Notes: generated by a model not told the origin, from the letters alone. Positions 35,227 through 45,172 are shown, numbered from the stretch's first letter. The stretch: DNA of 64,000 bases from Pseudomonas sp. MWU13-2100 (GCF_023242365.1 NZ_JALLIX010000007.1:62001-126000), one strand, 5' to 3'. A program made the numbers and translations.

Positions 35227-36582
35227 ATGTCCGAGTTATCCGAACCGCGCATCCCCGCCGCACCCGCTATCCAGCGCCTGCCCCTGTTGCAGTTGATCCT
35301 GGTGGGCCTGCAACACGTTCTGCTGATGTATGGCGGCGCCGTCGCCGTACCGCTGATCATCGGACAGGCCGCCGGCCTGGGTCGTGAGGAAATCGCCTTT
35401 CTGATCAACGCCGACCTGCTGGTGGCCGGTATCGCCACCGTGGTGCAATCCCTCGGCATCGGTCCCATGGGCATCCGCATGCCGGTCATGATGGGGGCCA
35501 GTTTCGCCGCCGTCGGCAGCATGGTAGCCATGGCCGGCATGCCCGGCATCGGCATGCCCGGGATCTTCGGCGCGACCATCGCCGCCGGTTTCTTCGGCCT
35601 GCTGATCGCTCCGTTCATGTCCAGGATCGTGCGCTTCTTCCCGCCCCTGGTCACCGGCACCGTGATTACCGCCATCGGTCTCTCGCTGTTTCCAGTGGCG
35701 GTGAACTGGGCCGGCGGCGGCAGTGCCGCGACACAGTTCGGCTCGCCGATCTACCTCACGGTGGCCGCGCTGGTACTGGCTACCATCCTGTTGATCAACC
35801 GTTTCATGCGCGGTTTCTGGGTGAATATCTCGGTACTGATCGGCATGCTCCTGGGTTATGTGCTGTCCGGCGTCATCGGCATGGTCGACCTCAGCGGCCT
35901 GGCCCAGGCGCCCTGGTTGAAAGTGGTCACCCCGCTGCATTTCGGCGTGCCGCAGTTTCACCTGGCACCGATCCTGTCCATGTGCCTGGTGGTGGTGATC
36001 ATCTTCGTCGAGTCCACCGGGATGTTCCTCGCCCTGGGCAAGATCACCGGCCAGGACGTCACCCCGCGCATGCTCCGGCGTGGTTTGCTGTGCGATGCCG
36101 GAGCGTCGTTCCTCGCCGGCTTCTTCAATACCTTCACCCACTCCTCCTTCGCCCAGAACATCGGCCTGGTGCAGATGACCGGCGTGCGCTGCCGTTCGGT
36201 GACCATCGTCGCCGGGATCTTCCTGATCGTCCTCAGCCTGCTGCCCAAGGCCGCGTTCCTGGTCGCCTCGATTCCGCCGGCGGTGCTGGGTGGCGCGGCC
36301 ATCGCCATGTTCGGCATGGTCGCCGCCACCGGGATCAAGATCCTCCAGGAAGCCGACATCTCCGACCGACGCAACCAGTTGCTGGTGGCGGTGAGCATCG
36401 GCATGGGCCTGATCCCCGTGGTACGGCCGGAGTTCTTCGCCCATCTACCGCTGTGGATGGGCCCGATCACCCACAGCGGTATCGCCATGGCGACCTTGAG
36501 CGCCGTGTCCCTGAACCTGCTCTTCAACGTGCTGGGGGGCGCGGAACGGGCGGCACTCAGCGGGCATGTTCACTCGCACTGA
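35227..36582 (+). CDS. NCS2-family xanthine/uric acid permease
   Basis: This 451-residue protein has about 14 membrane helices and belongs to the UraA/XanQ branch: GLQHVLLMYGGAVAVPLIIG near the start, and VIIFVESTGMFLALGKITG carrying the NCS2 ESxG motif. Located after puuD, it most likely imports urate or xanthine with protons. It has its own leader. Confidence 0.9.
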   Translation: MSELSEPRIPAAPAIQRLPLLQLILVGLQHVLLMYGGAVAVPLIIGQAAGLGREEIAFLINADLLVAGIATVVQSLGIGPMGIRMPVMMGASFAAVGSMVAMAGMPGIGMPGIFGATIAAGFFGLLIAPFMSRIVRFFPPLVTGTVITAIGLSLFPVAVNWAGGGSAATQFGSPIYLTVAALVLATILLINRFMRGFWVNISVLIGMLLGYVLSGVIGMVDLSGLAQAPWLKVVTPLHFGVPQFHLAPILSMCLVVVIIFVESTGMFLALGKITGQDVTPRMLRRGLLCDAGASFLAGFFNTFTHSSFAQNIGLVQMTGVRCRSVTIVAGIFLIVLSLLPKAAFLVASIPPAVLGGAAIAMFGMVAATGIKILQEADISDRRNQLLVAVSIGMGLIPVVRPEFFAHLPLWMGPITHSGIAMATLSAVSLNLLFNVLGGAERAALSGHVHSH

Positions 36583-36935
36583 AGCCCTTGCCGGCGGAAT
36601 CGAGCGCTCTGGCACGGGGCGCTTGAGCCCTGCGGCGCGAGTCAGTATGCTGCGCGCCCGCTCGAATCCGCTCAAACAAGCTATCACCACCGACACCTGA
36701 GCCAAGCGCCAGCCGATCCCGGCGCGGCCCCCCTCAAGGCCTATCGAAGCACTCCCGCTCGACTGTCCCACGGACAGCCGGACGAGGCGTCTTTGACCTT
36801 TTTTTGCCTTGATCCAGTCCCTGCCAAGAGCAGGCAGGCTGGCCAATCGGTGGTGGTACACAAAGAAAAAAGGCGCCAGACCCAGAACGCCGAACGACGG
36901 AAATCGTGGAACCACTGACCTTAAGGAGCACACCG
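36583..36935. other. Intergenic stretch without recognised gene
   Basis: I see no gene or operator in these 353 bases. A CTTTTTTTGCC-like stretch at about 36796-36806 and TTAAGGAG just before the next ATG are the only landmarks. Confidence 0.5.
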
Positions 36936-37721
36936 ATGAAGCGCACTTGTACGAGCCTGATATTGTCCGCCACCCTGCTGGGCACGGGAGCCGCCTGCGC
37001 AGGCGACCTGCTGCAATGGCAGAACAACAGCCTGACCTACCTGTACGGCAAGAATTTCACCGTCAACCCGCAGATCCAGCAGACCGTCACCTTCGAGCAC
37101 GCCGACGCCTGGAAGTACGGCGACAACTTCTTCTTCCTCGACCGGATCTTCTACAATGGCAAGGCCGATACCCGCCTCGGCCCGAACACCTACTACGGCG
37201 AGTTCACCCCGCGCCTGTCCATGGGCAAGATCTTCGACCGTTCGTTCGCCTTCGGCCCGGTCAAGGACGTGCTGCTGGCCATGACCTACGAGTTCGGCGA
37301 AGGCGACACCAACGCCTACCTGTTCGGCCCCGGTTTCGACCTGGACGTCCCGGGGTTCGATTACTTCCAGCTGAACTTCTACCAGCGCCATACCGACAGC
37401 AACCGCCCGGGCAGCAATATCTGGCAGATCACCCCGGTCTGGTCCTACACCTTGCCGGTGGGCGGTTCCGATGTGCTGATCGACGGCTATATGGACTGGG
37501 TGGTGGACAACGACCGCAATGCCCAAGGAACCTACCACGCCAACCTGCACTTCAACCCGCAGATCAAGTACGACCTGGGCAAGGCCCTGCATTGGGGCGA
37601 GAAGCAGCTGTACGTGGGGATCGAGTATGACTACTGGAAGAACAAGTACGGCCTGGAAAGCACCGGCGAGTTCAAGACCAACCAAGACACCGCGAGCCTG
37701 TTGATCAAGTACCACTTCTGA
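36936..37721 (+). CDS. Tsx/OmpK-like outer membrane nucleoside channel
   Basis: The protein has 261 residues from the ATG at 36936 (TTAAGGAG). A signal peptide (about 1-22, SATLLGTGAACAGD) precedes a beta-barrel with alternating residues and the typical C-terminal Phe (LLIKYHF). The Tsx family forms channels for nucleosides; in this neighbourhood a role in purine, nucleoside or allantoin uptake across the outer membrane is likely. Confidence 0.85.
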   Translation: MKRTCTSLILSATLLGTGAACAGDLLQWQNNSLTYLYGKNFTVNPQIQQTVTFEHADAWKYGDNFFFLDRIFYNGKADTRLGPNTYYGEFTPRLSMGKIFDRSFAFGPVKDVLLAMTYEFGEGDTNAYLFGPGFDLDVPGFDYFQLNFYQRHTDSNRPGSNIWQITPVWSYTLPVGGSDVLIDGYMDWVVDNDRNAQGTYHANLHFNPQIKYDLGKALHWGEKQLYVGIEYDYWKNKYGLESTGEFKTNQDTASLLIKYHF

Positions 37722-37752
37722 TGCTGTCGTGAGTCCTGCGGCGCCGGGTCGG

Positions 37753-37851
37753 CCGCCATCGCCGGCAAGCCGGCTTGTACAGTTGTGCGCATCAGCACAG
37801 ATCGTGGCCATGCCCAAAACCCTGCGGGAGCCGGCTTGCCGGCGATGGCGG
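37753..37851. repeat. REP-type inverted pair
   Basis: CCGCCATCGCCGGCAAGCCG and its complement CGGCTTGCCGGCGATGGCGG bound a short centre between the porin and the TetR gene. Confidence 0.75.
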
Positions 37852-37998
37852 CTGAGGAGATGGCGCAGGGTTCAAGGACCTGACCGGGCGCTCCTGCAAT
37901 ATGCCCATGCAGGCGTGTGGAAGGGCCATTCTTGAGCCTTGCGCAACCCCGGTGCTACCATGCCCAACCGCCCGGGCCGGCAAGGAAAAACCTGGTTT

Positions 37999-38607
37999 AT
38001 GAGCACCATCCGCGAACGCAACCGTGAACTGATCCTGCGCGCCGCCAGCGAAGAGTTCGCCGACAAGGGCTTCGCCGCCACCAAGACCAGCGATATCGCG
38101 GCCAAGGCCGGCCTGCCCAAGCCCAACGTCTACTACTACTTCAAATCCAAGGACAACCTCTACCGCGAGGTGCTGGAAAGCATCATCGAGCCGATCCTCC
38201 AGGCCTCGACGCCGTTCAACCCGGCGGGCGTACCCGCCGAGGTGCTGGCCGGCTATATCCGTTCGAAGATCCGCATCTCCCGCGACCTGCCGTTCGCCTC
38301 CAAGGTCTTCGCCAGTGAAATCATGCACGGCGCGCCGCACCTGAGCCCCGATCAGGTGGAACAGCTCAACGCCCAGGCCCGGCACAATATCGCCTGCATC
38401 CAGACCTGGATCGACCGCGGCCTGATCGCCCCGCTCGACCCCCATCACCTGATGTTCAGCATCTGGGCCGCGACCCAGACCTATGCCGATTTCGACTGGC
38501 AGATCTCCTCGATCACCGGCAAGGCCAAGCTGGAAGATATCGACTACGAAGCGGCGGCACAGACCATCGTGCGGTTGGTGCTCAAGGGCTGCGAGCCGGA
38601 CCGATAG
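37999..38607 (+). CDS. TetR-family regulator, RutR-like
   Basis: The protein has 202 residues from the ATG at 37999. The N-terminal HTH is FADKGFAATKTSDIAAKAGL followed by KPNVYYYFKSKDNLYREVL. The C-terminal domain resembles TetR_C_2 of RutR, which senses uracil or thymine and controls pyrimidine and purine genes. Its place in the middle of a purine locus suggests a purine- or pyrimidine-derived ligand. It is a candidate for binding TTGTATACAA, though that site is not the known RutR consensus. Confidence 0.85.
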   Translation: MSTIRERNRELILRAASEEFADKGFAATKTSDIAAKAGLPKPNVYYYFKSKDNLYREVLESIIEPILQASTPFNPAGVPAEVLAGYIRSKIRISRDLPFASKVFASEIMHGAPHLSPDQVEQLNAQARHNIACIQTWIDRGLIAPLDPHHLMFSIWAATQTYADFDWQISSITGKAKLEDIDYEAAAQTIVRLVLKGCEPDR

Positions 38608-38621
38608 ACCGCGGCGCGCCA

Positions 38622-38713
38622 TTCGCGGGCAAGCTCCGCTCCCACAGATTCCCGGCCGCACCGAATATTTGTGCGCGAGCACGGACATTGTGGGAGCGGA
38701 GCTTGCCCGCGAA
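38622..38713. repeat. REP pair with 25-bp perfect arms
   Basis: The 25-base arm at 38622-38646 (starting TTCGCGGGCAAGCTCCGCTC) is exactly complementary to 38689-38713. Sequence is shared with the element at 29.3 kb, including GGACATTGTGGGAGCGGAG. Confidence 0.8.
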
Positions 38714-38736
38714 AGCGTCCGCCCAAACAACAAAAA

Positions 38737-39177
38737 TCAGACTGACACCCCGGCATCCGCCACCAACCCCAATGCCTCGACCGCACTGATCGCACACTGC
38801 TCGTCGATATCCGAAGTATCCCCGGTGATCCCGATGGCGCCGATCACCTGCCCGCCCTGATCACGAATCAACACCCCGCCCGGCGCCGGCACCACGCTGC
38901 CCTGCCCCAGGCTGTTCAACGCCGCCACGAACGCCGGCCGCTGCTGCGCATCCAGCGCCAGCAAACGCGAGCCCTTGCCCAGGGCGATCGCCCCCCAGGC
39001 CTTGCCGATGGCGATCTGCGGACGCAACAGGCTAGCCCCGTCCTCGCGTTGCAAGGTCACCAGGTGACCACCGCCATCCAGCACCGCAATGGTCAGCGGT
39101 GCTGCCGAAATGGCCCGGCCGGCAGCAATCGCCTCACAGGCCAGACTGACTGCGACGTTCAAGGTTAAAGCGCTCAT
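38737..39177 (-). CDS. GlcG/HbpS-like protein
   Basis: The protein has 146 residues from the ATG at 39177. The GlcG/HbpS fold is shown by LTIAVLDGGGHLVTLQREDG, SIDE-type ends and GGVLIRDQGGQVIGAIGITG. Members are found beside glycolate and glyoxylate genes; their exact role is not settled. It is divergent from gcl, with a TTGTATACAA palindrome near each promoter. Confidence 0.85.
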   Translation of the reverse strand: MSALTLNVAVSLACEAIAAGRAISAAPLTIAVLDGGGHLVTLQREDGASLLRPQIAIGKAWGAIALGKGSRLLALDAQQRPAFVAALNSLGQGSVVPAPGGVLIRDQGGQVIGAIGITGDTSDIDEQCAISAVEALGLVADAGVSV

Positions 39178-39267
39178 GGTGCCGTCCTTATCGAGTGAGG
39201 GAGAGCCGTTGACGCTCAGTTTCCGAAGGCGTCCGGCCAGATTAATAGAACACAATATAATATATTT

Positions 39268-39277
39268 TTGTATACAA
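39268..39277. promoter_or_regulatory. TTGTATACAA operator upstream of the GlcG-like gene
   Basis: A perfect palindrome inside a longer AT-rich stretch (TTTTTGTATACAAAAA), about 90 bases before the minus-strand start at 39177. Confidence 0.7.
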
Positions 39278-39395
39278 AAATACGACGAAGTCTACTCAAA
39301 ATCCAGACAAACGGCCTCAGAACCGATCTGCCAGTCATTTTAGAAAAGGCATTGACCAGCGCCACCCAGCGTGAATACACTCGCCACACAGCAAC

Positions 39396-39405
39396 TTGTA
39401 TACAA
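39396..39405. promoter_or_regulatory. TTGTATACAA operator upstream of gcl
   Basis: A perfect palindrome that ends 26 bases before the gcl ATG, close enough to overlap the transcription start or early leader, suggesting repression. Confidence 0.7.
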
Positions 39406-39431
39406 TTATAAAACGCAAGAGGCACAAAATA

Positions 39432-41207
39432 ATGAGCAAAATGAGAGCAATCGAAGCTGCCGTCCTGGTGATGCGCCGCGAAGGGGTGGACACTGCCTTC
39501 GGCATTCCCGGTGCCGCGATCAACCCGCTGTACAGCGCGTTGCAAAAGCTCGGCGGTATCGATCACGTCCTTGCTCGACACGTCGAAGGCGCCTCGCACA
39601 TGGCCGAGGGTTACACCCGCACCAAGGCCGGCAATATCGGCGTGTGCATCGGCACTTCGGGCCCGGCCGGCACCGACATGGTCACCGGCCTGTACAGCGC
39701 CAGCGCCGACTCGATCCCGATCCTCTGCATCACCGGCCAGGCACCGCGGGCACGGCTGCACAAGGAAGACTTCCAGGCCGTGGACATCACCAGCATCGTC
39801 AAGCCGGTGACCAAGTGGGCAACCACCGTGCTCGAACCCGGCCAAGTGCCTTACGCCTTCCAGAAAGCCTTTTATGAAATGCGTTCCGGCCGCCCCGGCC
39901 CGGTGCTGATCGACCTGCCGTTCGATGTGCAGATGGCGCAGATCGAATTCGATATCGACGCCTACCAGCCGCTGCCACTGGCCAAGCCAAGTGCCACCCG
40001 CATCCAGGTCGAGAAAGCCCTGGCCCTGCTCGACCAGGCCGAACGTCCGTTGCTGGTGGCCGGTGGCGGCATCATCAATGCCGACGCCAGCGAGTTGCTG
40101 GTGGAGTTCGCCGAACTGACCGGCATTCCGGTGATTCCGACCCTGATGGGCTGGGGGACGATTCCCGACGACCACCCGCTGATGGTCGGCATGGTCGGGT
40201 TGCAGACCTCCCACCGCTACGGCAACGCCACGCTGCTCAAATCCGATCTGGTGCTGGGCCTCGGCAACCGCTGGGCCAACCGGCACACCGGCTCCGTGGA
40301 GGTCTACACCGAAGGACGCAAGTTCATTCACGTGGACATCGAGCCGACCCAGATCGGCCGCGTATTCACCCCGGACCTGGGCATCGTTTCCGACGCCGCC
40401 GCGGCCCTGACCGTGTTTATCGAAGTGGCCCGTGAATGGCAGGCCGCCGGCAAGCTCAAGGATCGCAGTGCCTGGCTCGCCGATTGCCAGCAGCGCAAGG
40501 CCAGCCTGCAGCGCAAGACCCACTTCGACAACGTGCCGGTCAAGCCCCAGCGCGTCTATGAAGAGATGAACCAAGTGTTCGGCAAGGACACCTGCTACGT
40601 CAGCACCATCGGCCTGTCGCAGATTGCCGGCGCGCAGTTCCTCCATGTCTACAAGCCGCGGCACTGGATCAACTGCGGCCAGGCCGGGCCCCTGGGCTGG
40701 ACCATTCCGGCGGCGCTGGGGGTGGTCAAGGCCGACCCGAATCGCAAGGTGGTAGCCCTGTCCGGCGACTATGACTTCCAGTTCATGATCGAGGAACTGG
40801 CAGTCGGCGCGCAGTTCAAGCTGCCGTACATCCACGTGGTGGTGAACAACTCCTACCTGGGGCTGATCCGCCAGGCCCAGCGCGGCTTCGATATGGACTA
40901 CTGCGTACAGCTGTCCTTCGACAACCTCAATGCACCCGAGCTCAACGGCTATGGCGTGGACCACGTGGCTGTCGCCGAGGGCCTGGGTTGCAAGGCCCTG
41001 CGGGTGTTCGAGCCGGAGCAGATCCAGGGCGCGCTGCGCCAGGCCCAGGCCATGATCGAGGAGTTCCGGGTGCCGGTGATTGTCGAAATCATCCTCGAAC
41101 GGGTGACCAATATTTCCATGGGCACCGAGATCAACGCCATCAACGAGTTCGAAGACCTGGCACTGGTCGGCAACGATGCGCCGACGGCGATTGCGCTGCT
41201 CGACTGA
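39432..41207 (+). CDS. gcl: Glyoxylate carboligase (tartronate-semialdehyde synthase)
   Basis: This 591-residue ThDP enzyme has [19 protein letters not shown] (the usual catalytic Glu region reads without Glu, as in all Gcl), the [20 protein letters not shown]hDP motif and an FAD-binding middle domain. It condenses two glyoxylates to tartronate semialdehyde and CO2. It is followed by hyi and glxR, so glyoxylate from AllA can reach glycerate. Confidence 0.96.
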   Translation: MSKMRAIEAAVLVMRREGVDTAFGIPGAAINPLYSALQKLGGIDHVLARHVEGASHMAEGYTRTKAGNIGVCIGTSGPAGTDMVTGLYSASADSIPILCITGQAPRARLHKEDFQAVDITSIVKPVTKWATTVLEPGQVPYAFQKAFYEMRSGRPGPVLIDLPFDVQMAQIEFDIDAYQPLPLAKPSATRIQVEKALALLDQAERPLLVAGGGIINADASELLVEFAELTGIPVIPTLMGWGTIPDDHPLMVGMVGLQTSHRYGNATLLKSDLVLGLGNRWANRHTGSVEVYTEGRKFIHVDIEPTQIGRVFTPDLGIVSDAAAALTVFIEVAREWQAAGKLKDRSAWLADCQQRKASLQRKTHFDNVPVKPQRVYEEMNQVFGKDTCYVSTIGLSQIAGAQFLHVYKPRHWINCGQAGPLGWTIPAALGVVKADPNRKVVALSGDYDFQFMIEELAVGAQFKLPYIHVVVNNSYLGLIRQAQRGFDMDYCVQLSFDNLNAPELNGYGVDHVAVAEGLGCKALRVFEPEQIQGALRQAQAMIEEFRVPVIVEIILERVTNISMGTEINAINEFEDLALVGNDAPTAIALLD

Positions 41208-41321
41208 TCCCACACTTGCAGGAGACTGGCTTGCCAGCGCTGGCGCTATCACCTTCACCGCTGTTATCGCTGTGCCGGCAGTCAGCCCAAACACTTTGTA
41301 TCGATTTGCAAGGAGACGCCC

Positions 41322-42104
41322 ATGCCACGCTTTGCCGCCAACCTGTCCATGCTGTTCACCGAGCAGGATTTCCTGGCCCGTTTCAAGGCCGCCGCCGCTG
41401 CCGGTTTCAGCGGCGTGGAATACCTGTTCCCCTACGACTTCAGCTCCGCCGAGATCAAGGCGCAACTCGACAGCCATGGCCTGACCCAGGTGCTGTTCAA
41501 CCTGCCGGCCGGCGACTGGGCCAAGGGCGAACGCGGCATTGCCTGTCACCCGGACCGGGTCGAGGAGTTCCGCGCCGGGGTCGACCTGGCCATCGCCTAT
41601 GCACAGGTACTGGGCAATACCCAAATCAACTGCCTGGCCGGTATCCGCCCCCAGGGCTTCGACGACGCCTTTCTGGAAAAGACCTTCGTCGACAACCTCA
41701 GGTACGCCGCCGGCAAGCTTGAAGCCGTCGGCATCCGCCTGGTGATGGAAGCGATCAACACCCGCGACATCCCCGGCTTCTACCTGAACACCACGGCCCA
41801 GGCCCTGTCGATCCGCCATCAGGTGGGCAGCGCCAACCTGTTCCTGCAATACGACATCTACCACATGCAGATCATGGAGGGCGACCTGGCGCGCAGCCTG
41901 TCCGAGCACCTGGCCGAGATCAACCATGTGCAGCTGGCCGACAACCCCGGACGCCATGAACCGGGAACCGGAGAAATCAACTACCGGTTCCTGTTCGAGC
42001 ACCTGGAGCGCATCGGTTACCAGGGCTGGGTCGGCTGCGAATACAAGCCGCTAACCAGCACCGAAGCCGGGCTGGGCTGGCTGAAAACCCATAACGCGAT
42101 ATAA
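41322..42104 (+). CDS. hyi: Hydroxypyruvate isomerase
   Basis: This 260-residue TIM-barrel protein starts MPRFAANLSMLFTEQDFLAR and has the metal-binding region VMEAINTRDIPGFYL and YDIYHMQIMEGDL. It interconverts hydroxypyruvate and tartronate semialdehyde. GGAG precedes the ATG. Confidence 0.95.
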   Translation: MPRFAANLSMLFTEQDFLARFKAAAAAGFSGVEYLFPYDFSSAEIKAQLDSHGLTQVLFNLPAGDWAKGERGIACHPDRVEEFRAGVDLAIAYAQVLGNTQINCLAGIRPQGFDDAFLEKTFVDNLRYAAGKLEAVGIRLVMEAINTRDIPGFYLNTTAQALSIRHQVGSANLFLQYDIYHMQIMEGDLARSLSEHLAEINHVQLADNPGRHEPGTGEINYRFLFEHLERIGYQGWVGCEYKPLTSTEAGLGWLKTHNAI

Positions 42105-42122
42105 GAAAAAGAGGACGTTATC

Positions 42123-43013
42123 ATGGCTAAAATCGGTTTTATCGGCACTGGCATCATGGGCCATCCCATGGCCGCCAATCTGCAAAAGGCAGGTCACAGC
42201 CTGTTCCTGTCCCACCACCACGACGCCGCCCCGGTCGACCTGATCAATGCTGGCGCGGTGGCCCTGGCGAGCCCGAAGGAAGTCGCCCAGGAAGCCGAGT
42301 TCATCATCGTCATGGTGCCGGACACGCCGCAGGTCGAGGACGTGCTGTTTCGTGCCGACGGCATTGCCGCCAGCGTCGGCCCGGGCAAGATCGTCATCGA
42401 CATGAGCTCGATCTCGCCCACCGCCACCAAGGCGTTCGCGGCCAGGATCAACGAGAAAGGCGCGCAGTACCTCGACGCCCCGGTATCCGGTGGTGAGGTC
42501 GGCGCCAAGGCCGCGACCCTGAGCATCATGGTCGGCGGCGACGCCCAGGCCTTCGCCCGCGCCCTGCCGCTGTTCCAGCACATGGGCAAGAACATCACCC
42601 TGGTCGGTGGCAACGGTGACGGCCAGACCGCCAAGGTGGCGAACCAGATCATCGTCGCCCTGAATATCCAGGCGGTCGCCGAGGCACTGTTGTTCGCCGC
42701 GAAGAACGGCGCTGACCCGGCCAAGGTCCGTGAAGCACTGATGGGCGGCTTCGCCTCGTCGAAAATCCTCGAAGTGCATGGCGAGCGCATGATCAAGGGC
42801 ACCTTCGACCCGGGCTTCCGGATCAGCCTGCACCAGAAGGACCTGAACCTGGCCCTGGCCGGAGCCCGCGAGTTGAATATCAACCTGCCCAACACCGCCA
42901 ATGCCCAGCAGGTGTTCAACACTTGCGCGGCCATCGGCGGCAGCCAGTGGGACCATTCGGCGCTGATCAAGGGCCTGGAGCATATGGCGAATTTCTCGAT
43001 TCGCGAGCGTTAG
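42123..43013 (+). CDS. glxR: 2-hydroxy-3-oxopropionate (tartronate semialdehyde) reductase
   Basis: This 296-residue beta-hydroxyacid dehydrogenase has the NAD(P) loop GFIGTGIMGHPMAANL and the catalytic region DAPVSGGEVGAKAATLSIMV with GGNGDGQTAKVANQ. It reduces tartronate semialdehyde to D-glycerate. It lies 18 bases after hyi. No glycerate kinase gene follows in this window. Confidence 0.95.
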   Translation: MAKIGFIGTGIMGHPMAANLQKAGHSLFLSHHHDAAPVDLINAGAVALASPKEVAQEAEFIIVMVPDTPQVEDVLFRADGIAASVGPGKIVIDMSSISPTATKAFAARINEKGAQYLDAPVSGGEVGAKAATLSIMVGGDAQAFARALPLFQHMGKNITLVGGNGDGQTAKVANQIIVALNIQAVAEALLFAAKNGADPAKVREALMGGFASSKILEVHGERMIKGTFDPGFRISLHQKDLNLALAGARELNINLPNTANAQQVFNTCAAIGGSQWDHSALIKGLEHMANFSIRER

Positions 43014-43039
43014 GCCCCTCCCGGCTGAACGCAGTCAAC

Positions 43040-43120
43040 TGTAGGAGCCGGCTTGCCGGCTCCTACAATGTTGCGTCGAACACAAATCCTGTAGGAGCAG
43101 AGCTTGCTCGCGAAAGCGGT
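43040..43120. repeat. REP hairpin with perfect 12-bp stem plus a second half-element
   Basis: TGTAGGAGCCGG-CTTG-CCGGCTCCTACA (43040-43067) is perfect and may also end the gcl transcript. A TGTAGGAGCAGAGCTTGCTC half-copy follows at about 43090. Confidence 0.8.
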
Positions 43121-43154
43121 CTTGCGCCCTCAAAGAATCCCCCTGACACACACC

Positions 43155-44063
43155 ATGCCGAACACGTCCCACTGCCCCGACTGGGCAACCGCCCTGCTCA
43201 ACGGCTTCAGCCAGATCTTCCTCCAATGCCATCCGCTCTGCGGCCTGTGCTGCCTACTGGCGATACTCCTGGGCGCCCCGACCCTGCTCGGCGGCGCGTT
43301 GCTCGGCGGTCTAGCCGGCCTGCTCACCGCCCAGCGTCGCGGCTACCCCAAGGCCGAGCGCCAGGCCGGTCTCTACAGCTACAACGGCGTGCTGCTGGGC
43401 CTGCTGATCAGCCTGCGGTTTCCCTGGTCGATACTGATCCCGCCGCTGATCATCGCCGCCTCCGGCCTGAGCGCGATTCTGGTCCGGCAATGGCTCAAAT
43501 ACACCGGCGACGCGCGGAGCCTGCCGGCCTACACCGCTCCCTTTGTCGGCCTGAGCTGGTTCTTGCTGGCGTTCACGGCCCCGGCCCAGAGCAGCGTGAC
43601 AGTCCCCCTTGATGACGCCTTCGCCTACGCCAACACGGCTTTCATCGGCCTGGGCCAGGTCATGTTCCTCGACCAGCCCCTGGCGGCCTTGTCGATCCTC
43701 ATCGGACTGCTGCTCGCCAATCGCCGCGCCGCCTTCTGGGCGGTCCTCGGCAGCACCGTCGGACTGGCCTTCACCCTCCTGCATGATCCGGCGTCCGCCA
43801 CCCAGCTCGGGCTGGCCGGCTACAACCCGGCGCTGGTCGCGCTTGCCCTGAGCCAACGGCAGCGAACACCCTGGCCCGTGCTGATCGGCATGCTCCTGGC
43901 GAACCTGCTGACACCCGGTTTTTCCGCCCTCGGCCTGGCGCCGCTGACCGCGCCCTTTATCCTTGCCTGCTGGCTGGTTCGGGCCGGAGCCCGTGTATTG
44001 CACCAGACAAGCAACAGTAGACCGCAAGCCCAACGCTGGCCGGCAAAGGAAACGGGATCCTGA
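43155..44063 (+). CDS. Urea transporter (UT family)
   Basis: The protein has 302 residues from the ATG at 43155 and about 10 membrane helices in two similar halves. It has GFSQIFLQCHPLCGLCCLLA and GLYSYNGVLLGLLISLRF, typical of bacterial UT channels. It probably moves urea released by Alc and AllA. No urease genes are in the window. Confidence 0.85.
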   Translation: MPNTSHCPDWATALLNGFSQIFLQCHPLCGLCCLLAILLGAPTLLGGALLGGLAGLLTAQRRGYPKAERQAGLYSYNGVLLGLLISLRFPWSILIPPLIIAASGLSAILVRQWLKYTGDARSLPAYTAPFVGLSWFLLAFTAPAQSSVTVPLDDAFAYANTAFIGLGQVMFLDQPLAALSILIGLLLANRRAAFWAVLGSTVGLAFTLLHDPASATQLGLAGYNPALVALALSQRQRTPWPVLIGMLLANLLTPGFSALGLAPLTAPFILACWLVRAGARVLHQTSNSRPQAQRWPAKETGS

Positions 44064-44078
44064 AAGCGCCGCAAAGCC

Positions 44079-44160
44079 TTGTGGGAGCCGGCTTGCCGGC
44101 GATGAGGCCCTCAAGTCATGCATCGCCCCTGAGAACGCCATCGCCGGCAAGCCCTACAAG
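44079..44160. repeat. REP-type repeat
   Basis: TGTGGGAGCCGGCTTGCCGG is opposed by GCCATCGCCGGCAAGCCCTA across a short centre. Confidence 0.65.
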
Positions 44161-44255
44161 AGAGCGCAGCCAATGCTCCCCCCAAAGCCCCCCGGCTTGC
44201 GCAATGATCGGCAATCCCCCACGCTTCCCGCATCCATAAGCTTGGGCAACACTTC

Positions 44256-45080
44256 ATGAACAGTAACAACGACTGGCGCCAGCGGCTCTACGTCATGGTT
44301 TTCCAATCCGACACCGTCGCCGGCAGGCGCTTCGACAAAACCCTGCTGCTGATCATCCTCGCCAGCCTGGTGATCGTGATCCTCGACAGCATCGAGAGTT
44401 TCCACCAGACCTTCGCCGACGCCCTGGCCTATATAGAATGGGGCTTCACCATCATTTTCGCCATCGAGTACCTGCTGCGCCTGTACTGCTCGCCGCGGCC
44501 GCTGCGCTATGCCTTCAGCTTCTACGGGCTGGTGGACCTGCTGGCCATCGTGCCGGGGATCCTCGCGCTCTACTACAGTGACGCCCAATACCTGCTGATC
44601 ATCCGCATCATCCGCATGCTGCGGATCTTCCGGGTACTCAAGCTCGGCCCCTACCTGAAACAGGCGCACTATCTGCTCGACGCTCTGCGCGGCAGCAAGC
44701 AGAAAATCCTGGTGTTCCTGCTCAGCGTCTGCACCCTGGTGATAGTGTTCGGCACCCTGATGTACGTGGTCGAAGGCCCGGAACATGGCTTTACCAGCAT
44801 TCCCAAGGGCATCTACTGGGCTATCGTTACCCTCACCACCGTGGGTTATGGCGATATCGTGCCCAAGACCGTGCTGGGCCAGGTGATTTCTTCCCTGGTG
44901 ATGATCACCGGTTACTCGATCATCGCCGTGCCCACCGGGATCTTCACCGCCGAACTGGCCAATGCCATGCGCGGCGATTCGCATAAGCACGACTGCCCGA
45001 CCTGCGGGAAAAACAGCCACGAACCGGAAGCCTCTTTCTGCTCCCGTTGTGGGAATGCGCTATACAAGAAAATAGAATAA
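44256..45080 (+). CDS. Voltage-gated-type potassium channel with C-terminal zinc ribbon
   Basis: This 274-residue six-helix channel has an S4-like segment RIIRMLRIFRVLKL (Arg every third residue) and the selectivity filter TTVGYGD (residues 194-200). The cytoplasmic tail has four cysteines, CPTC (247, 250) and CSRC (262, 265), spaced as a small zinc ribbon, which is unusual for a bacterial Kv channel. Ribosome site weak. It is transcribed alone. Confidence 0.88.
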   Translation: MNSNNDWRQRLYVMVFQSDTVAGRRFDKTLLLIILASLVIVILDSIESFHQTFADALAYIEWGFTIIFAIEYLLRLYCSPRPLRYAFSFYGLVDLLAIVPGILALYYSDAQYLLIIRIIRMLRIFRVLKLGPYLKQAHYLLDALRGSKQKILVFLLSVCTLVIVFGTLMYVVEGPEHGFTSIPKGIYWAIVTLTTVGYGDIVPKTVLGQVISSLVMITGYSIIAVPTGIFTAELANAMRGDSHKHDCPTCGKNSHEPEASFCSRCGNALYKKIE

Positions 45081-45172
45081 GCAAAGTATTTTTTAATCTT
45101 TAAATGACTATACCTGCGCCGTTATAGTTGCCGGCAAATTACCCCTCTCTCAGCTGAAACAAGGACTGCGCA

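Noticed and set aside
39216..42002. A 928-codon minus-strand open frame opposite gcl and hyi
   Set aside because: It is a shadow of GC-rich codon use; the plus-strand genes have clear families, and the minus translation is low-complexity.
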